A stretch of DNA of 49,024 nucleotides from NCBI GenBank assembly GCA_902520495.1, contig CABYNW010000007.1, positions 1 through 49,024 on the forward strand, read 5' to 3'. A program made the position numbers and the translations under genes. This DNA comes from an uncultured SAR86 cluster bacterium (lineage in GTDB: Bacteria > Pseudomonadota > Gammaproteobacteria > Magnimaribacterales > D2472). Below, one piece after another: positions 7,607-16,118 of the stretch (its first letter is position 1; the number at the start of each line of letters is the position of its first letter). Below the pieces are notes generated by a model. It was not told the DNA's origin and did not search any database. It saw nothing but the letters and a program-made list of their open reading frames with translations.

Positions 7607-8344
7607 TTAATCTTCTGAATCCGAAACATTATCAAAGTCAGCATTTGTATGAACTTCTTGAACATCATCTAGATCATTCATAAATTCCATAATATTAAGA
7701 ATCTTCTCTTGACTGTCAGTATCAATATACACAGTAGCTTCAGCTCGAAGTGTTAACTGGGCGTTGATGTATTCAATATCATTTTCCTTAAATTTTTCTA
7801 TGACATTGCTTAAGTCATTTGGTTCTGTTGTAACTTCAAAAAAATCATTCTCCACAAAATAGTCGTTAGCTCCAGATTCCATTACTAAATCAATAAGCCT
7901 ATCTTCTGAAATATCTTTAGAAACATGAATTGATCCAAGCTTTTCAAATAAATATGCCACAGAACCATCAGTTCCTAAATTACCTCCATACTTAGAGAAA
8001 CCATGCCTTATGTCTGAGACTGTTCTATTTCGATTATCTGTCATAGTCTCAACAAGAATAGCAACTCCACCTGGACCATATCCTTCAAATATTATTTCTT
8101 CTAATGCTCCTGTTTCTCCAGTACCAGAACCCTTTTCAATTGCTCGTTTAATAGTATCTTTTGGCATATTTGCTGAATTAGCTTTTTCCAAAGCTAATCT
8201 CAGTCTCGGATTATCATTTGGATCTGGTCCATCTTTTGCAGCAACAGTAATTTCTCTAATTACTTTGGTCCAAACCTTACCCCTAGAGGCATCTTGTCTA
8301 GCTTTTCTATGTTTTATGTTAGCCCACTTTGAATGACCTGCCAT
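7607..8344 (-). CDS. yebC: YebC/PmpR family protein
   Basis: A 245-residue protein beginning M-A-G-H-S-K-W-A-N-I-K-H-R-K, the family hallmark, with G-P-D-P-x-x-N-P-R-L-R-L-A-L-E-K-A and E-G-Y-G-P-G-G-V-A-I in the first half and the two-domain alpha/beta body after it. YebC-type proteins were annotated as transcriptional regulators; work on some members shows a role in easing ribosome stalling at proline stretches. Length matches the family. It sits three bases after aspS, as is common in gammaproteobacteria. Confidence 0.96.
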   Translation of the reverse strand: MAGHSKWANIKHRKARQDASRGKVWTKVIREITVAAKDGPDPNDNPRLRLALEKANSANMPKDTIKRAIEKGSGTGETGALEEIIFEGYGPGGVAILVETMTDNRNRTVSDIRHGFSKYGGNLGTDGSVAYLFEKLGSIHVSKDISEDRLIDLVMESGANDYFVENDFFEVTTEPNDLSNVIEKFKENDIEYINAQLTLRAEATVYIDTDSQEKILNIMEFMNDLDDVQEVHTNADFDNVSDSED

Positions 8345-8347
8345 AAA

Positions 8348-10114
8348 TTATTCTTCCTTGTGAGTGCTAATAATTTTTAATTCATCAAGTTGATCTTTTT
8401 CAACTTTACTTGGTGCATCTGTAAGCAAACAGGCAGCACTCTGTGTTTTAGGGAAAGCAATTACGTCTCTTATATTAGTCGTATCAGTTACTAGCATAAC
8501 TATCCTATCAAGACCAAATGCTATTCCTCCATGAGGAGGACAACCAGATGAAAGAGCTTTTAATAAGAATCCAAATTTACTTTCGGCATCTTCTTTTGAA
8601 ATATTAAGAACATTAAAAATAATTTTTTGCATTGCATTGTCATATATTCTTAAGGAGCCTCCTCCTATTTCATATCCATTTAAAACAACATCATATGCAT
8701 GAGCAATTGAATCCTTGGGATTATCTTCTAAATCTTTAGTTGAACATTTTGGAAGTGTAAATGGATGATGGAGCGGTGTTAAATTGCCTTCTTTATTGGT
8801 TTCAAACATTGGAAAATCTACAATCCAACATGGCGCCCATTTGGTCAAATATAAATCTAGGTCCTCTCCAAGTTTTTTAATTAAACTACTCATTGATAAA
8901 TTTACAACTGATTCATTGCCAGCTCCAAAGAAAATTAAATCGTCAGTTTTGATTTCTAAAGATTTAATTATGTTTGCTACCGTTTCTGGTTTTAAAAATT
9001 TTAGTATTGGTGATTGAATGCCATTCTCTAAATCGCTCGCATCATTTATCTTTATATAAGCCAAACCTTTTGCGCCAAGCTTTGAGACAAATTTTGTATA
9101 GTCATCAATTTGTCCTCTAGATAATGAATTACCGTTAGGTACTTTTAAAGCAACTACTCTTGATCCTTTTTTTTGTGCTGGTTCAGAAAAAACCTTAAAT
9201 TCTTCATCTTTAACTATTTCAGATATATCAACCAATTTAAGAGGTATTCTTAAATCAGGTTTATCACATCCATAATCTCGCATAGCATCATGCCAGTTAA
9301 TTACTTCAAATTTTTCTAATTTGTCCCCACAGAATTCTTTAATGATATCTTTAATCATCATTTCACTAATGCTCATAATTTCATCTTGATCAAGAAAAGA
9401 TGCTTCTATATCTATCTGAGTGAACTCTGGCTGTCTGTCAGCTCTTAAATCTTCATCCCTAAAACATCTTGCTATCTGATAGTACTTATCTAGGCCTCCA
9501 ATCATTAAAAGCTGTTTAAAAAGTTGTGGAGATTGGGGCAAGGCATAGAAGCTTCCAGGCTGAACTCTGCTTGGTAAAATATAATCCCTAGCTCCCTCTG
9601 GAGTCGCCTTTGTTAATATAGGTGTTTCGATTTCATGAAAATCATTTTTATCTAAATAATTTCTTATTAAGGAAGTAATTTTTGATCTAGTTATAATTCT
9701 TTCATTCATCTCAGGCCTTCTAAGATCTAAAACTCTATTTTTTAACCTAACGTCTTCATTTACTTCTTGATATTCATCAATTGGAAATACTGGCGTGCTC
9801 GCTTTACTAAGAATAATCAGATCTTTGACCTCAATTTCTATTTCTCCTGTATGCATATTTTTATTAATTGTCCCCTCTAGCCTTTTACGAACATCACCAT
9901 TAATCTGAACAACATATTCATTTCGTATTGATTCAGCTAATTTAAAAGACTTTTCATTATCAGGATTAACTACGGCTTGGCATATACCCTTTATGTCTCT
10001 TACATCCAGAAAAATTACACCACCATGATCTCTTCTTCTATGAATCCAACCACAGATAGTTACTTCTTCTTTAAGATTTGAGGATGTTATTTCACCGCAG
10101 TAATGAGATTTCAT
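8348..10114 (-). CDS. aspS: Aspartate--tRNA ligase AspRS
   Basis: A 588-residue class II synthetase of bacterial type (E. coli 590). An OB-fold anticodon-binding domain (G-W-I-H-R-R-R-D-H-G-G-V-I-F-L-D) is followed by the catalytic domain with motif 2 F-R-D-E-D-L-R-A-D-R-Q-P-E-F-T-Q, a bacterial insertion (GAD) domain around residues 290-400, and motif 3 G-I-A-F-G-L-D-R-I-V-M-L. It attaches aspartate to tRNA-Asp in the cytoplasm. It lies 13 bases after the fmdB-like gene and leads into yebC and the tol run. Confidence 0.98.
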   Translation of the reverse strand: MKSHYCGEITSSNLKEEVTICGWIHRRRDHGGVIFLDVRDIKGICQAVVNPDNEKSFKLAESIRNEYVVQINGDVRKRLEGTINKNMHTGEIEIEVKDLIILSKASTPVFPIDEYQEVNEDVRLKNRVLDLRRPEMNERIITRSKITSLIRNYLDKNDFHEIETPILTKATPEGARDYILPSRVQPGSFYALPQSPQLFKQLLMIGGLDKYYQIARCFRDEDLRADRQPEFTQIDIEASFLDQDEIMSISEMMIKDIIKEFCGDKLEKFEVINWHDAMRDYGCDKPDLRIPLKLVDISEIVKDEEFKVFSEPAQKKGSRVVALKVPNGNSLSRGQIDDYTKFVSKLGAKGLAYIKINDASDLENGIQSPILKFLKPETVANIIKSLEIKTDDLIFFGAGNESVVNLSMSSLIKKLGEDLDLYLTKWAPCWIVDFPMFETNKEGNLTPLHHPFTLPKCSTKDLEDNPKDSIAHAYDVVLNGYEIGGGSLRIYDNAMQKIIFNVLNISKEDAESKFGFLLKALSSGCPPHGGIAFGLDRIVMLVTDTTNIRDVIAFPKTQSAACLLTDAPSKVEKDQLDELKIISTHKEE

Positions 10115-10127
10115 GATAGTTCCCTAT

Positions 10128-10418
10128 TTAATCCTTAATTTTATCTTGTTTAGAGCCTTTCTTGGAGTTTGTTTTAGAAGTTTCTTTAGATTTATTGTCA
10201 TTTGAGGATTCATTTGTTGAAATATTCTTCTTTTTGCCTGTTTTAAAGTCAGTTTCATACCAACCACCACCCTTTAATCTAAAAGATGGTGCAGAAATTA
10301 GCTTTTTAAGACTTTTTGAATTGCATTTTGGGCAAATTGTCTTAGCTTTATCGCTTATTCTTTGTATTACTTCGATCTCATGTCCACAATTTGAACATTT
10401 GTAGTCATAAATAGGCAT
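10128..10418 (-). CDS. FmdB-family zinc ribbon protein
   Basis: A 96-residue protein with an N-terminal zinc ribbon: M-P-I-Y-D-Y-K-C-S-N-C-G at 1-12 and C-P-K-C at about 34-37. The family segment L-I-S-A-P-S-F-R-L-K-G-G-G-W-Y follows, then a Ser/Lys/Asn-rich tail. The function of FmdB-like proteins is uncertain; a regulatory role has been suggested. It is the first gene of the minus-strand aspS-tol run. The ATG has a GAGG element four bases upstream. Confidence 0.88.
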   Translation of the reverse strand: MPIYDYKCSNCGHEIEVIQRISDKAKTICPKCNSKSLKKLISAPSFRLKGGGWYETDFKTGKKKNISTNESSNDNKSKETSKTNSKKGSKQDKIKD

Positions 10419-10449
10419 AAGTCCTCAAAAAAAGATAAAATTATAAACT
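10419..10449. promoter_or_regulatory. 31-bp divergent start region between fmdB-like and proS
   Basis: Only 31 bases separate the two start codons. On the minus strand a perfect TATAAT (10445-10440) lies about 22 bases before the fmdB ATG, with GAGG at 10426-10423 as ribosome-binding site. On the plus strand the same AT-rich tract offers TAAAAT or TATAAA close to the proS ATG, and no Shine-Dalgarno element is visible, so proS may have a very short leader. The -35 elements would have to lie inside the opposing genes. Confidence 0.45.
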
Positions 10450-11730
10450 ATGTTATTTTCAAAGCTACTAATACCAACCTTAAAAGATGCTCCACAAGAA
10501 GCTGAAATTATTAGTCACAAATTAATGCTTCGTGCAGGAATGATTCGTAAAGTAGCTTCTGGTATATATACATGGCTACCTTTGGGTTTAAAGGTTCTTA
10601 AAAAAATAGAAAATATCGTTCGGGAAGAAATGAATGCGTCTGGAGCACAAGAAGTTTTCATGCCCATGGTACAACCAAAAGAATTATGGGATGAGACTAA
10701 AAGATGGGAAAAAATGGGTCCAGAATTATTAAGAATTCAAGATAGACATGAGCGAGATTTTTGTCTTGGCCCTACTCATGAAGAAGTTATAACAGACATA
10801 ATTAGAGATAATGTAAAAAGTTATAAAGAGCTTCCACTGAATATTTATCAAATTCAAACTAAATTTAGAGATGAGGTAAGGCCTAGATATGGAATTATGA
10901 GAGGAAGAGAATTTCTTATGAAAGATTCCTATAGCTTCAATATTGACGAAGAATCTCTTCAAGAGACTTACCTGCTAATGAGAGATGCTTATAAAAATAT
11001 ATTAGAACGAATTGGACTGGAGTATAAAATTTCTGCTGCTGATTCAGGAGCAATTGGTGGAGATAGTTCTGAAGAATTTCATGTACTAGCAGATAATGGA
11101 GAAGATACTATTGCAGTTAGCGACTCATCTGAGTTTGCAATAAATACTGAACTCCTTTTAAAGGACGGGGAAGACATAAACTCACTTGAAGGAAAACCAT
11201 CTCCAGATGGAAATGGAACAATACAAATTAAAAAGGGTATTGAAGTTGGGCACATTTTTAAACTTGGGAAACTTTATGCTGAATCAATGAAAGCCAATGT
11301 CTTGAATGCTAAAGGTGAAGCTACAACATTACATATGGGTTGTTATGGTATTGGAGTATCAAGGCTAGTTGCAGCAGCTATAGAACAAAATTTTGATGAA
11401 AAAGGGATTATTTGGCCTCATACCATAGCCCCATTTGATATTAATATTATTGCAATAGGTTTTGATAAAGATAAAGAAATTACATCTGCATCAACAAAAT
11501 TACACGAAGAACTAACTAATATGGGTTATGACGTTCTTCTTGATGATAGAAAAGACGGTTATGGTGCAAAAATGAAGGATTCGGAACTTATAGGTATTCC
11601 ACTAAACATTATTATTGGTAAAAAATTTCTTGAAAACCAAGAGATTGAACTTAAAGGAAGAGATGGTCAGACCTCATCTAATTCAATTTCAGATATAAAA
11701 ACAATACTAGATTTTTTCAAAGACAGCTAA
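10450..11730 (+). CDS. proS: Proline--tRNA ligase, form lacking the INS editing domain
   Basis: A 426-residue class II synthetase, well short of E. coli ProRS (572). Motif 2 (F-R-D-E-V-R-P-R-Y-G-I-M-R-G-R-E-F) and motif 3 region (M-G-C-Y-G-I-G-V-S-R-L-V-A-A-A-I-E-Q) are intact, followed by the anticodon-binding domain. Between F-H-V-L-A-D-N-G-E-D (about 213) and P-D-G-N-G-T (about 257) only some 40 residues remain, where the E. coli enzyme carries the roughly 180-residue INS domain that deacylates Ala-tRNA-Pro. The flanking sequence is otherwise of the E. coli type. Charging should be intact; cis-editing should be absent. Confidence 0.95.
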   Translation: MLFSKLLIPTLKDAPQEAEIISHKLMLRAGMIRKVASGIYTWLPLGLKVLKKIENIVREEMNASGAQEVFMPMVQPKELWDETKRWEKMGPELLRIQDRHERDFCLGPTHEEVITDIIRDNVKSYKELPLNIYQIQTKFRDEVRPRYGIMRGREFLMKDSYSFNIDEESLQETYLLMRDAYKNILERIGLEYKISAADSGAIGGDSSEEFHVLADNGEDTIAVSDSSEFAINTELLLKDGEDINSLEGKPSPDGNGTIQIKKGIEVGHIFKLGKLYAESMKANVLNAKGEATTLHMGCYGIGVSRLVAAAIEQNFDEKGIIWPHTIAPFDINIIAIGFDKDKEITSASTKLHEELTNMGYDVLLDDRKDGYGAKMKDSELIGIPLNIIIGKKFLENQEIELKGRDGQTSSNSISDIKTILDFFKDS

Positions 11731-11736
11731 TTTAAC

Positions 11737-12915
11737 TTAAAGTCTTTTTATTATTGTTGCATTGGCAGTACCGCCACCTTCACATATTGCCTGCAGACCA
11801 TAAGTGGATTCTCGTCTTTCCATTTCATATAAAAGTGTCGTCATAAGCTTTGCACCAGTAGCTCCTAAGGGATGCCCAAGAGCCATCGCCCCCCCATTTA
11901 CATTAAGCTTTGATCTATCAGCCTTCAATTCTGAAGCCCAAGCAAGAGGAACAGGAGCAAAAGCTTCATTCACTTCATATAAATCCATGTCATCAATAGT
12001 TAGATTTGCAGTTTTTAGAGCTTGTATTGAAGCAGGTATTGGTCCTGTGAGCATGAAAACAGGATCATCTCCTACAACTGATATAGATACTATTTCAGCT
12101 CTTGGATTTGATTGAATTTTCTTTAAACCCGCATCATTACATATCATAACTGCTGCTGCACCATCTGTTATTTGGCTTGCGTTTCCAGCGGTAATAACAC
12201 CGCCCTCAGTAACTGGATTTAATCCAGCCAACTTATCTAAGCTTGCATCAAATCTTATTCCTTCATCGGCCATTACTAAGTCATTCATTCCTTCAGCATT
12301 CCTTCCTTCAACTGGTAAAATTTCTCTATCAAAATATTTTGATTCTGTTGCATGAGCAGCTTTCTGATGACTTTCTAAAGCAAACTTATCTAGATCTTCA
12401 CGAGATAAGTTCCATTTATCAGCTACAAGCTCTGCACCAGTAAATTGTGAAAAGAATACTCCAGGATATCTTTCTTTCATACCCTCAGAATCAAAAGGAA
12501 GACCATGACCTGCGTTATATCCATCCGTAACAGCTGCGCCTATCGGAACCATTGACATAACCTCAACACCTCCACCAATAACTATATCTTGAGTGCCAGA
12601 CATTACAGCTTGGATTGCAAAATGAATAGCTTGTTGAGAAGATCCACACTGTCTATCTACAGATGTACCTGGAACTGATTCGGGGAAAGATGAAGAAAGA
12701 ATTGCGTTTCTTGCTACATTTCCTGATTGTGCACCAACTTGGTCAACACAACCAAAGATAACATCATCTACGAGAACAGGATCTATATCCAATCTTGTTA
12801 CTAGCTCATCTAGAACTTTAGCTCCTAAATCTGCTGGATGCCATGAGCTAAGCCTACCGTCTCTTTTTCCACCAGCAGTTCTTACTGCTTCAACAATATA
12901 TGCTTTTTCTGCCAT
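11737..12915 (-). CDS. Acetyl-CoA C-acyltransferase (thiolase)
   Basis: A 392-residue thiolase. The nucleophile Cys is in V-D-R-Q-C-G-S-S-Q-Q, the catalytic His in G-G-A-M-A-L-G-H-P-L-G-A-T-G, and the second Cys in C-E-G-G-G-T. It resembles thiolases annotated as acetyl-CoA acetyltransferases in fatty-acid or sterol degradation; chain-length specificity cannot be read. An in-frame ATG nine codons upstream exists, but the start at 12915 (M-A-E-K-A-Y-I-V-E-A-V-R) fits the family and has AGGGA seven bases before it. That ribosome-binding site lies in the 3' arm of a hairpin. The gene follows recA, where recX is usual, and converges on proS with six bases between stops. Confidence 0.9.
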   Translation of the reverse strand: MAEKAYIVEAVRTAGGKRDGRLSSWHPADLGAKVLDELVTRLDIDPVLVDDVIFGCVDQVGAQSGNVARNAILSSSFPESVPGTSVDRQCGSSQQAIHFAIQAVMSGTQDIVIGGGVEVMSMVPIGAAVTDGYNAGHGLPFDSEGMKERYPGVFFSQFTGAELVADKWNLSREDLDKFALESHQKAAHATESKYFDREILPVEGRNAEGMNDLVMADEGIRFDASLDKLAGLNPVTEGGVITAGNASQITDGAAAVMICNDAGLKKIQSNPRAEIVSISVVGDDPVFMLTGPIPASIQALKTANLTIDDMDLYEVNEAFAPVPLAWASELKADRSKLNVNGGAMALGHPLGATGAKLMTTLLYEMERRESTYGLQAICEGGGTANATIIKRL

Positions 12916-12920
12916 AAAAA

Positions 12921-12950
12921 AATCCCTACTAATATAAATCAATAGGGATT
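12921..12950 (-). terminator. Hairpin plus U-run after recA, covering the thiolase ribosome-binding site
   Basis: Minus strand: AATCCCTA (12950-12943) pairs perfectly with TAGGGATT (12928-12921). Inner T-G, T-A, G-T, A-T and T-A pairs can extend the stem to 13 bp around a TTAT loop. Five more T (12920-12916) follow, directly before the thiolase ATG at 12915. This looks like an intrinsic terminator for recA, yet its 3' arm contains the thiolase AGGGA (12927-12923). A possible -10 TACAAT sits just upstream of the stem, but no convincing -35 was found. Confidence 0.6.
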
Positions 12951-12964
12951 ATTGTACCAAAAAA

Positions 12965-13993
12965 TTATTTTGATTTACTTGAAAAATATGAAGATCTTAT
13001 TTCCTTGAGCAGCTTATCTCTAATTTTTACATTTTCTTTTAAAAATAAACTTGCCTTTGGTAGTCCTTGTCCAATAGATTCTCCATCTATTTTATAAAAT
13101 GCCCCTGACTTATCAACTAGTCCAAGTTTATTGGCATATTCAAGTATTTCACCTTCTTGATTAATTCCTAAGCCATACATTATTTGAAATTCAGCTTGTT
13201 TAAAGGGAGGAGATACTTTGTTCTTAACAACTTTAATTCTAGTCTCATTGCCTACAACTTCATCCCCGACTTTCACCTGGCCTGTTCTTCTAATATCTAA
13301 TCTTACTGAGGAGTAAAACTTGAGGGCATTACCTCCAGAAGTTGTCTCAGGGCTTCCAAACATAACTCCAATCTTCATTCTAATCTGATTAATGAAAACT
13401 ACTGTTGCTCCTGATCTTTGAATATTACCTGTGATCTTTCTTAAAGCTTGAGACATTAGTCTAGCTTGAAGCCCAACATGATGATCTCCCATTTCTCCAT
13501 TTATTTCTGCTCTTGGAACTAAGGCAGCTACTGAGTCTATAATTACCAAATCAACATTTTTTGATTTTACAAGCATGTCAGCAACTTCAAGAGCTTGTTC
13601 ACCAGAACTTGGTTGAGAAAGTATTAAATCATCAACATTAACTCCAAGTTTTTCGGCATATTGCGGATCGAGGGCATGCTCAGCATCTATAAAAGCACAT
13701 GTACCACCTTCTTTTTGACATTGCGCTATAATTTGAAGTGTTAGGGTTGTCTTACCAGATGATTCAGGTCCATATATTTCTGTAACTCTTCCCTTAGGAA
13801 TTCCGCCTATTCCTAAAGCAATATCTATTCCTATAGAACCGGTTGAGATTGATGGGATATCAACTTTCTCTTTGTCACCCATTCTCATAACAGTTGTACC
13901 GCCCCCGGACTCTTTAACAAAATGAGTATTTATATCCTCTAGAGTATCCTTTAAAGACTTACCATCATTATTAACAGATTTTGATTTTGGCAT
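12965..13993 (-). CDS. recA: Recombinase RecA
   Basis: A 342-residue RecA (E. coli 353). Walker A is [10 protein letters not shown] at about residue 70, Walker B is [12 protein letters not shown], and the L2 region [19 protein letters not shown] is intact. The acidic C-terminal tail of E. coli RecA is reduced to a basic end (S-S-K-S-K). RecA forms filaments on single-stranded DNA, drives strand exchange and stimulates LexA cleavage. A ribosome-binding site AAGGAG lies nine bases before the ATG and a LexA box directly before that. recX is not downstream. Confidence 0.99.
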   Translation of the reverse strand: MPKSKSVNNDGKSLKDTLEDINTHFVKESGGGTTVMRMGDKEKVDIPSISTGSIGIDIALGIGGIPKGRVTEIYGPESSGKTTLTLQIIAQCQKEGGTCAFIDAEHALDPQYAEKLGVNVDDLILSQPSSGEQALEVADMLVKSKNVDLVIIDSVAALVPRAEINGEMGDHHVGLQARLMSQALRKITGNIQRSGATVVFINQIRMKIGVMFGSPETTSGGNALKFYSSVRLDIRRTGQVKVGDEVVGNETRIKVVKNKVSPPFKQAEFQIMYGLGINQEGEILEYANKLGLVDKSGAFYKIDGESIGQGLPKASLFLKENVKIRDKLLKEIRSSYFSSKSK

Positions 13994-14009
13994 AATTGAC
14001 TCCTTAATT

Positions 14010-14029
14010 TACTGTATATTTATACAGTA
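14010..14029 (-). promoter_or_regulatory. LexA (SOS) box of recA
   Basis: TACTGTATATTTATACAGTA is a 20-base, near-perfect palindrome matching the gammaproteobacterial LexA consensus CTGT-N8-ACAG, with only one central base breaking symmetry. It ends 16 bases upstream of the recA ATG, leaving room for the AAGGAG ribosome-binding site. The box itself contains TATA-like hexamers (for example TATAAA on the minus strand) that could be the -10, so LexA binding would block the promoter directly. The divergent ferredoxin gene starts 81 bases away. Confidence 0.92.
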
Positions 14030-14110
14030 TATAGTAATTTTTCATTTTTTTAAATAGTTTTGTGTAAATTTAAACATCAGTAGGTTAAAATCTTGCATTC
14101 TTTAGTAATT

Positions 14111-14716
14111 ATGACATACGTAGTAACAGAATCATGTATAAAATGTAAATACACAGACTGTGTAGAGGTTTGTCCTGTGGATTGTTTCTATGAAGGTCCT
14201 GAGTTTTTGGTAATACATCCAGATGAATGCATTGACTGTGGTCTTTGTGAACCAGAGTGTCCTATTGAAGCAATATTTGCGGATGATGAATTACCAGCAA
14301 ACCAAATCGAATTTGTTGAAATAAATGCAAGACTTGCTGATGTTTATGAAAATATAACCGAGGCTAAAGAACCACTTCCAGGTGCTGATCACTTTAAAGA
14401 TTTAGAGAACAAGAGAGAATTTTTAAATATTGGTATTAACAATCAAAGTGAAACAACATCACCTAGTGAAAATTCAAATACAATATTGCTTTATGATAAC
14501 GGAGAAATGATTATTAATAATTCAAAATTCAAAATTGATGAACTTTCTAATATGGATAACATAATTTTTGAAAATACACTTTTAGATAATCTTAATAAAG
14601 ATAATATTGTCAATCTTAACGTAGAGGGAAAGGCATATCACGAATGGGCGATGAAAATTATGGAATTTCTTCAAAAGAATAAATTCTTGGATGTTCAAAT
14701 CAAAACCTTAAAATAA
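14111..14716 (+). CDS. fdxA: 7Fe ferredoxin FdxA with a C-terminal extension of about 95 residues
   Basis: The start at 14111 ([13 protein letters not shown]) fits FdxA; a TTG 18 bases upstream only lengthens the frame. Residues 1-106 are a standard 7Fe ferredoxin: Cys9, Cys17 and Cys50 match the 3Fe-4S ligands, and Cys21, Cys40, Cys43 and Cys46 the 4Fe-4S ligands, in line with Azotobacter FdI shifted by one. FdxA usually ends near residue 107. Here the frame runs on to residue 201: an Asn/Ser-rich linker, then [13 protein letters not shown] and a final [14 protein letters not shown] helix. I do not recognise the extension. No Shine-Dalgarno is visible. The gene diverges from recA. Confidence 0.92.
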   Translation: MTYVVTESCIKCKYTDCVEVCPVDCFYEGPEFLVIHPDECIDCGLCEPECPIEAIFADDELPANQIEFVEINARLADVYENITEAKEPLPGADHFKDLENKREFLNIGINNQSETTSPSENSNTILLYDNGEMIINNSKFKIDELSNMDNIIFENTLLDNLNKDNIVNLNVEGKAYHEWAMKIMEFLQKNKFLDVQIKTLK

Positions 14717-14730
14717 TTAAAAAACAATTC

Positions 14731-15438
14731 TTATAGAAAATTATTTATACCAGCGGCAAAAATTAATCCACCAAAAAAAACTAATATAAGTTTTCCAAAC
14801 TTTTTATAAGCCTTATTAATTAATCTTGGCATCGAGATCAATGCGCCTAACATGCCAATGCTAAAAGGTAATAAAACTTCAAAATTGAAATTTGAAATAC
14901 TTCCAATAATCAATGGATATGCTCCTACTGATAATAAGAATGCGCTCCCTGAGATTCCTGGAAAAAGCAAAAAAGAACAAGCACAAAATCCAAATAAAAT
15001 TAATATAGTAATATTAGGTTCTTGGTATCCATCTGTCTGAAAGCTGCTTAAATACAATCCAATATAAAATCCAATGCCAAGAACAACTGGTAACATTTCA
15101 GGTCGAATATCCAATTTACCCTTTAAGAATTCTTTTAAATATGTATTTACTGCTAGATACATTCCATATCCAATCATTAATAAGGCAATAAAAATATTAA
15201 ATATATGAGTATAGTTTTTATATAAAAAATCAATTAATGAAGAAAATGAAAATACACTTAATATCATTCCAATTAGCAAAGGTAAAATTAAATTTACATT
15301 ATTAAATTTCCTTAAAAAATCTATTAATTTTTCATACACACCGAACATTAATGCAACTGTTGCACCTGATATTCCTGGTAATAATTCAGACAGTCCAATA
15401 AATATACCTGCTATAAAATATCTAATTTTTTCTTTCAT
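14731..15438 (-). CDS. popT: DUF368 polyprenyl-phosphate transporter, PopT-like
   Basis: A 235-residue polytopic membrane protein with the DUF368 hallmarks: E-L-L-P-G-I-S-G-A-T-V-A-L at about 18-30 and its inverted-repeat partner L-L-F-P-G-I-S-G-S-A-F-L-L-S-V-G-A-Y. DUF368 proteins have been shown in other bacteria to recycle undecaprenyl phosphate across the inner membrane, supplying the carrier used by MraY and MurG, both encoded in this window. It overlaps pcm by four bases at a position where nlpD and rpoS are expected in relatives. It converges on fdxA with 14 bases between stops. Confidence 0.85.
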   Translation of the reverse strand: MKEKIRYFIAGIFIGLSELLPGISGATVALMFGVYEKLIDFLRKFNNVNLILPLLIGMILSVFSFSSLIDFLYKNYTHIFNIFIALLMIGYGMYLAVNTYLKEFLKGKLDIRPEMLPVVLGIGFYIGLYLSSFQTDGYQEPNITILILFGFCACSFLLFPGISGSAFLLSVGAYPLIIGSISNFNFEVLLPFSIGMLGALISMPRLINKAYKKFGKLILVFFGGLIFAAGINNFL

Positions 15439-16118
15439 ACATCGCTTCCATCATCTGTTGTCCCAGCCAACATTGGAACGAAGGAGACTTCATCATAAAA
15501 AATTTCTTCAACCTCATCATTTTCACATTTTCTTATGACATTTAATTTTTGAGATGTTCCTCCAACCGGTAATACTAATTTAGCGTCCTTTTTTAAAATT
15601 GAAATTAAGTCTTTAGGATATTCTCTTGGAGAAGCAGCGCATAAAATTCCATCATATTTTTTAGAGCTATCCCAATCTTGATATCCATCACCAAACTTAA
15701 ACATCACATTATTAATTTTTAGTTTAGACATATTTTCTCTTGATTTTTGAACCAGTGGTTTAATTCTTTCAATAGCATCAACTTGCTCACAAAAGAAAGA
15801 TAAGACCGCTGATTGATATCCGCATCCAGAGCCTATCTCAAGAACTCTTTCAAAAACCTTACCTCTAGAGTTGGTATGCGCAATCAAAAGCTCAGTCATT
15901 TTTGCGACTATATAGGGCTGAGAAATAGTCTGTCCGTAGCTTATTGTTAAAGATCTATTTTCATATGCTCTTGGCCAAAATGCCTCATCTAAGAAAATGT
16001 GCCTTGGCACTTGAGACATTGCATCAAGAACTCTAAAATCTTTGATTCCTAAATTCAAGAGAGTTTCAATCATACTCTCTCTAACTCTTCTGAATGTAAA
16101 ACCTGAATTAGGCATCAA
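15435..16118 (-). CDS. pcm: Protein-L-isoaspartate O-methyltransferase
   Basis: A 227-residue SAM-dependent methyltransferase. The N-terminal R-R-V-R-E-S-M-I-E-T-L and V-P-R-H-I-F-L-D-E-A-F-W, the I-S-Y-G-Q-T-I-S-Q-P-Y-I-V-A substrate loop and SAM motif I V-L-E-I-G-S-G-C-G-Y-Q-S-A are all present. It methylates isoaspartyl residues for protein repair. The start overlaps surE by 11 bases; a second ATG three bases on (16115) is equally possible. The surE-pcm pair is the usual gammaproteobacterial arrangement. Confidence 0.96.
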   Translation of the reverse strand: MMPNSGFTFRRVRESMIETLLNLGIKDFRVLDAMSQVPRHIFLDEAFWPRAYENRSLTISYGQTISQPYIVAKMTELLIAHTNSRGKVFERVLEIGSGCGYQSAVLSFFCEQVDAIERIKPLVQKSRENMSKLKINNVMFKFGDGYQDWDSSKKYDGILCAASPREYPKDLISILKKDAKLVLPVGGTSQKLNVIRKCENDEVEEIFYDEVSFVPMLAGTTDDGSDV

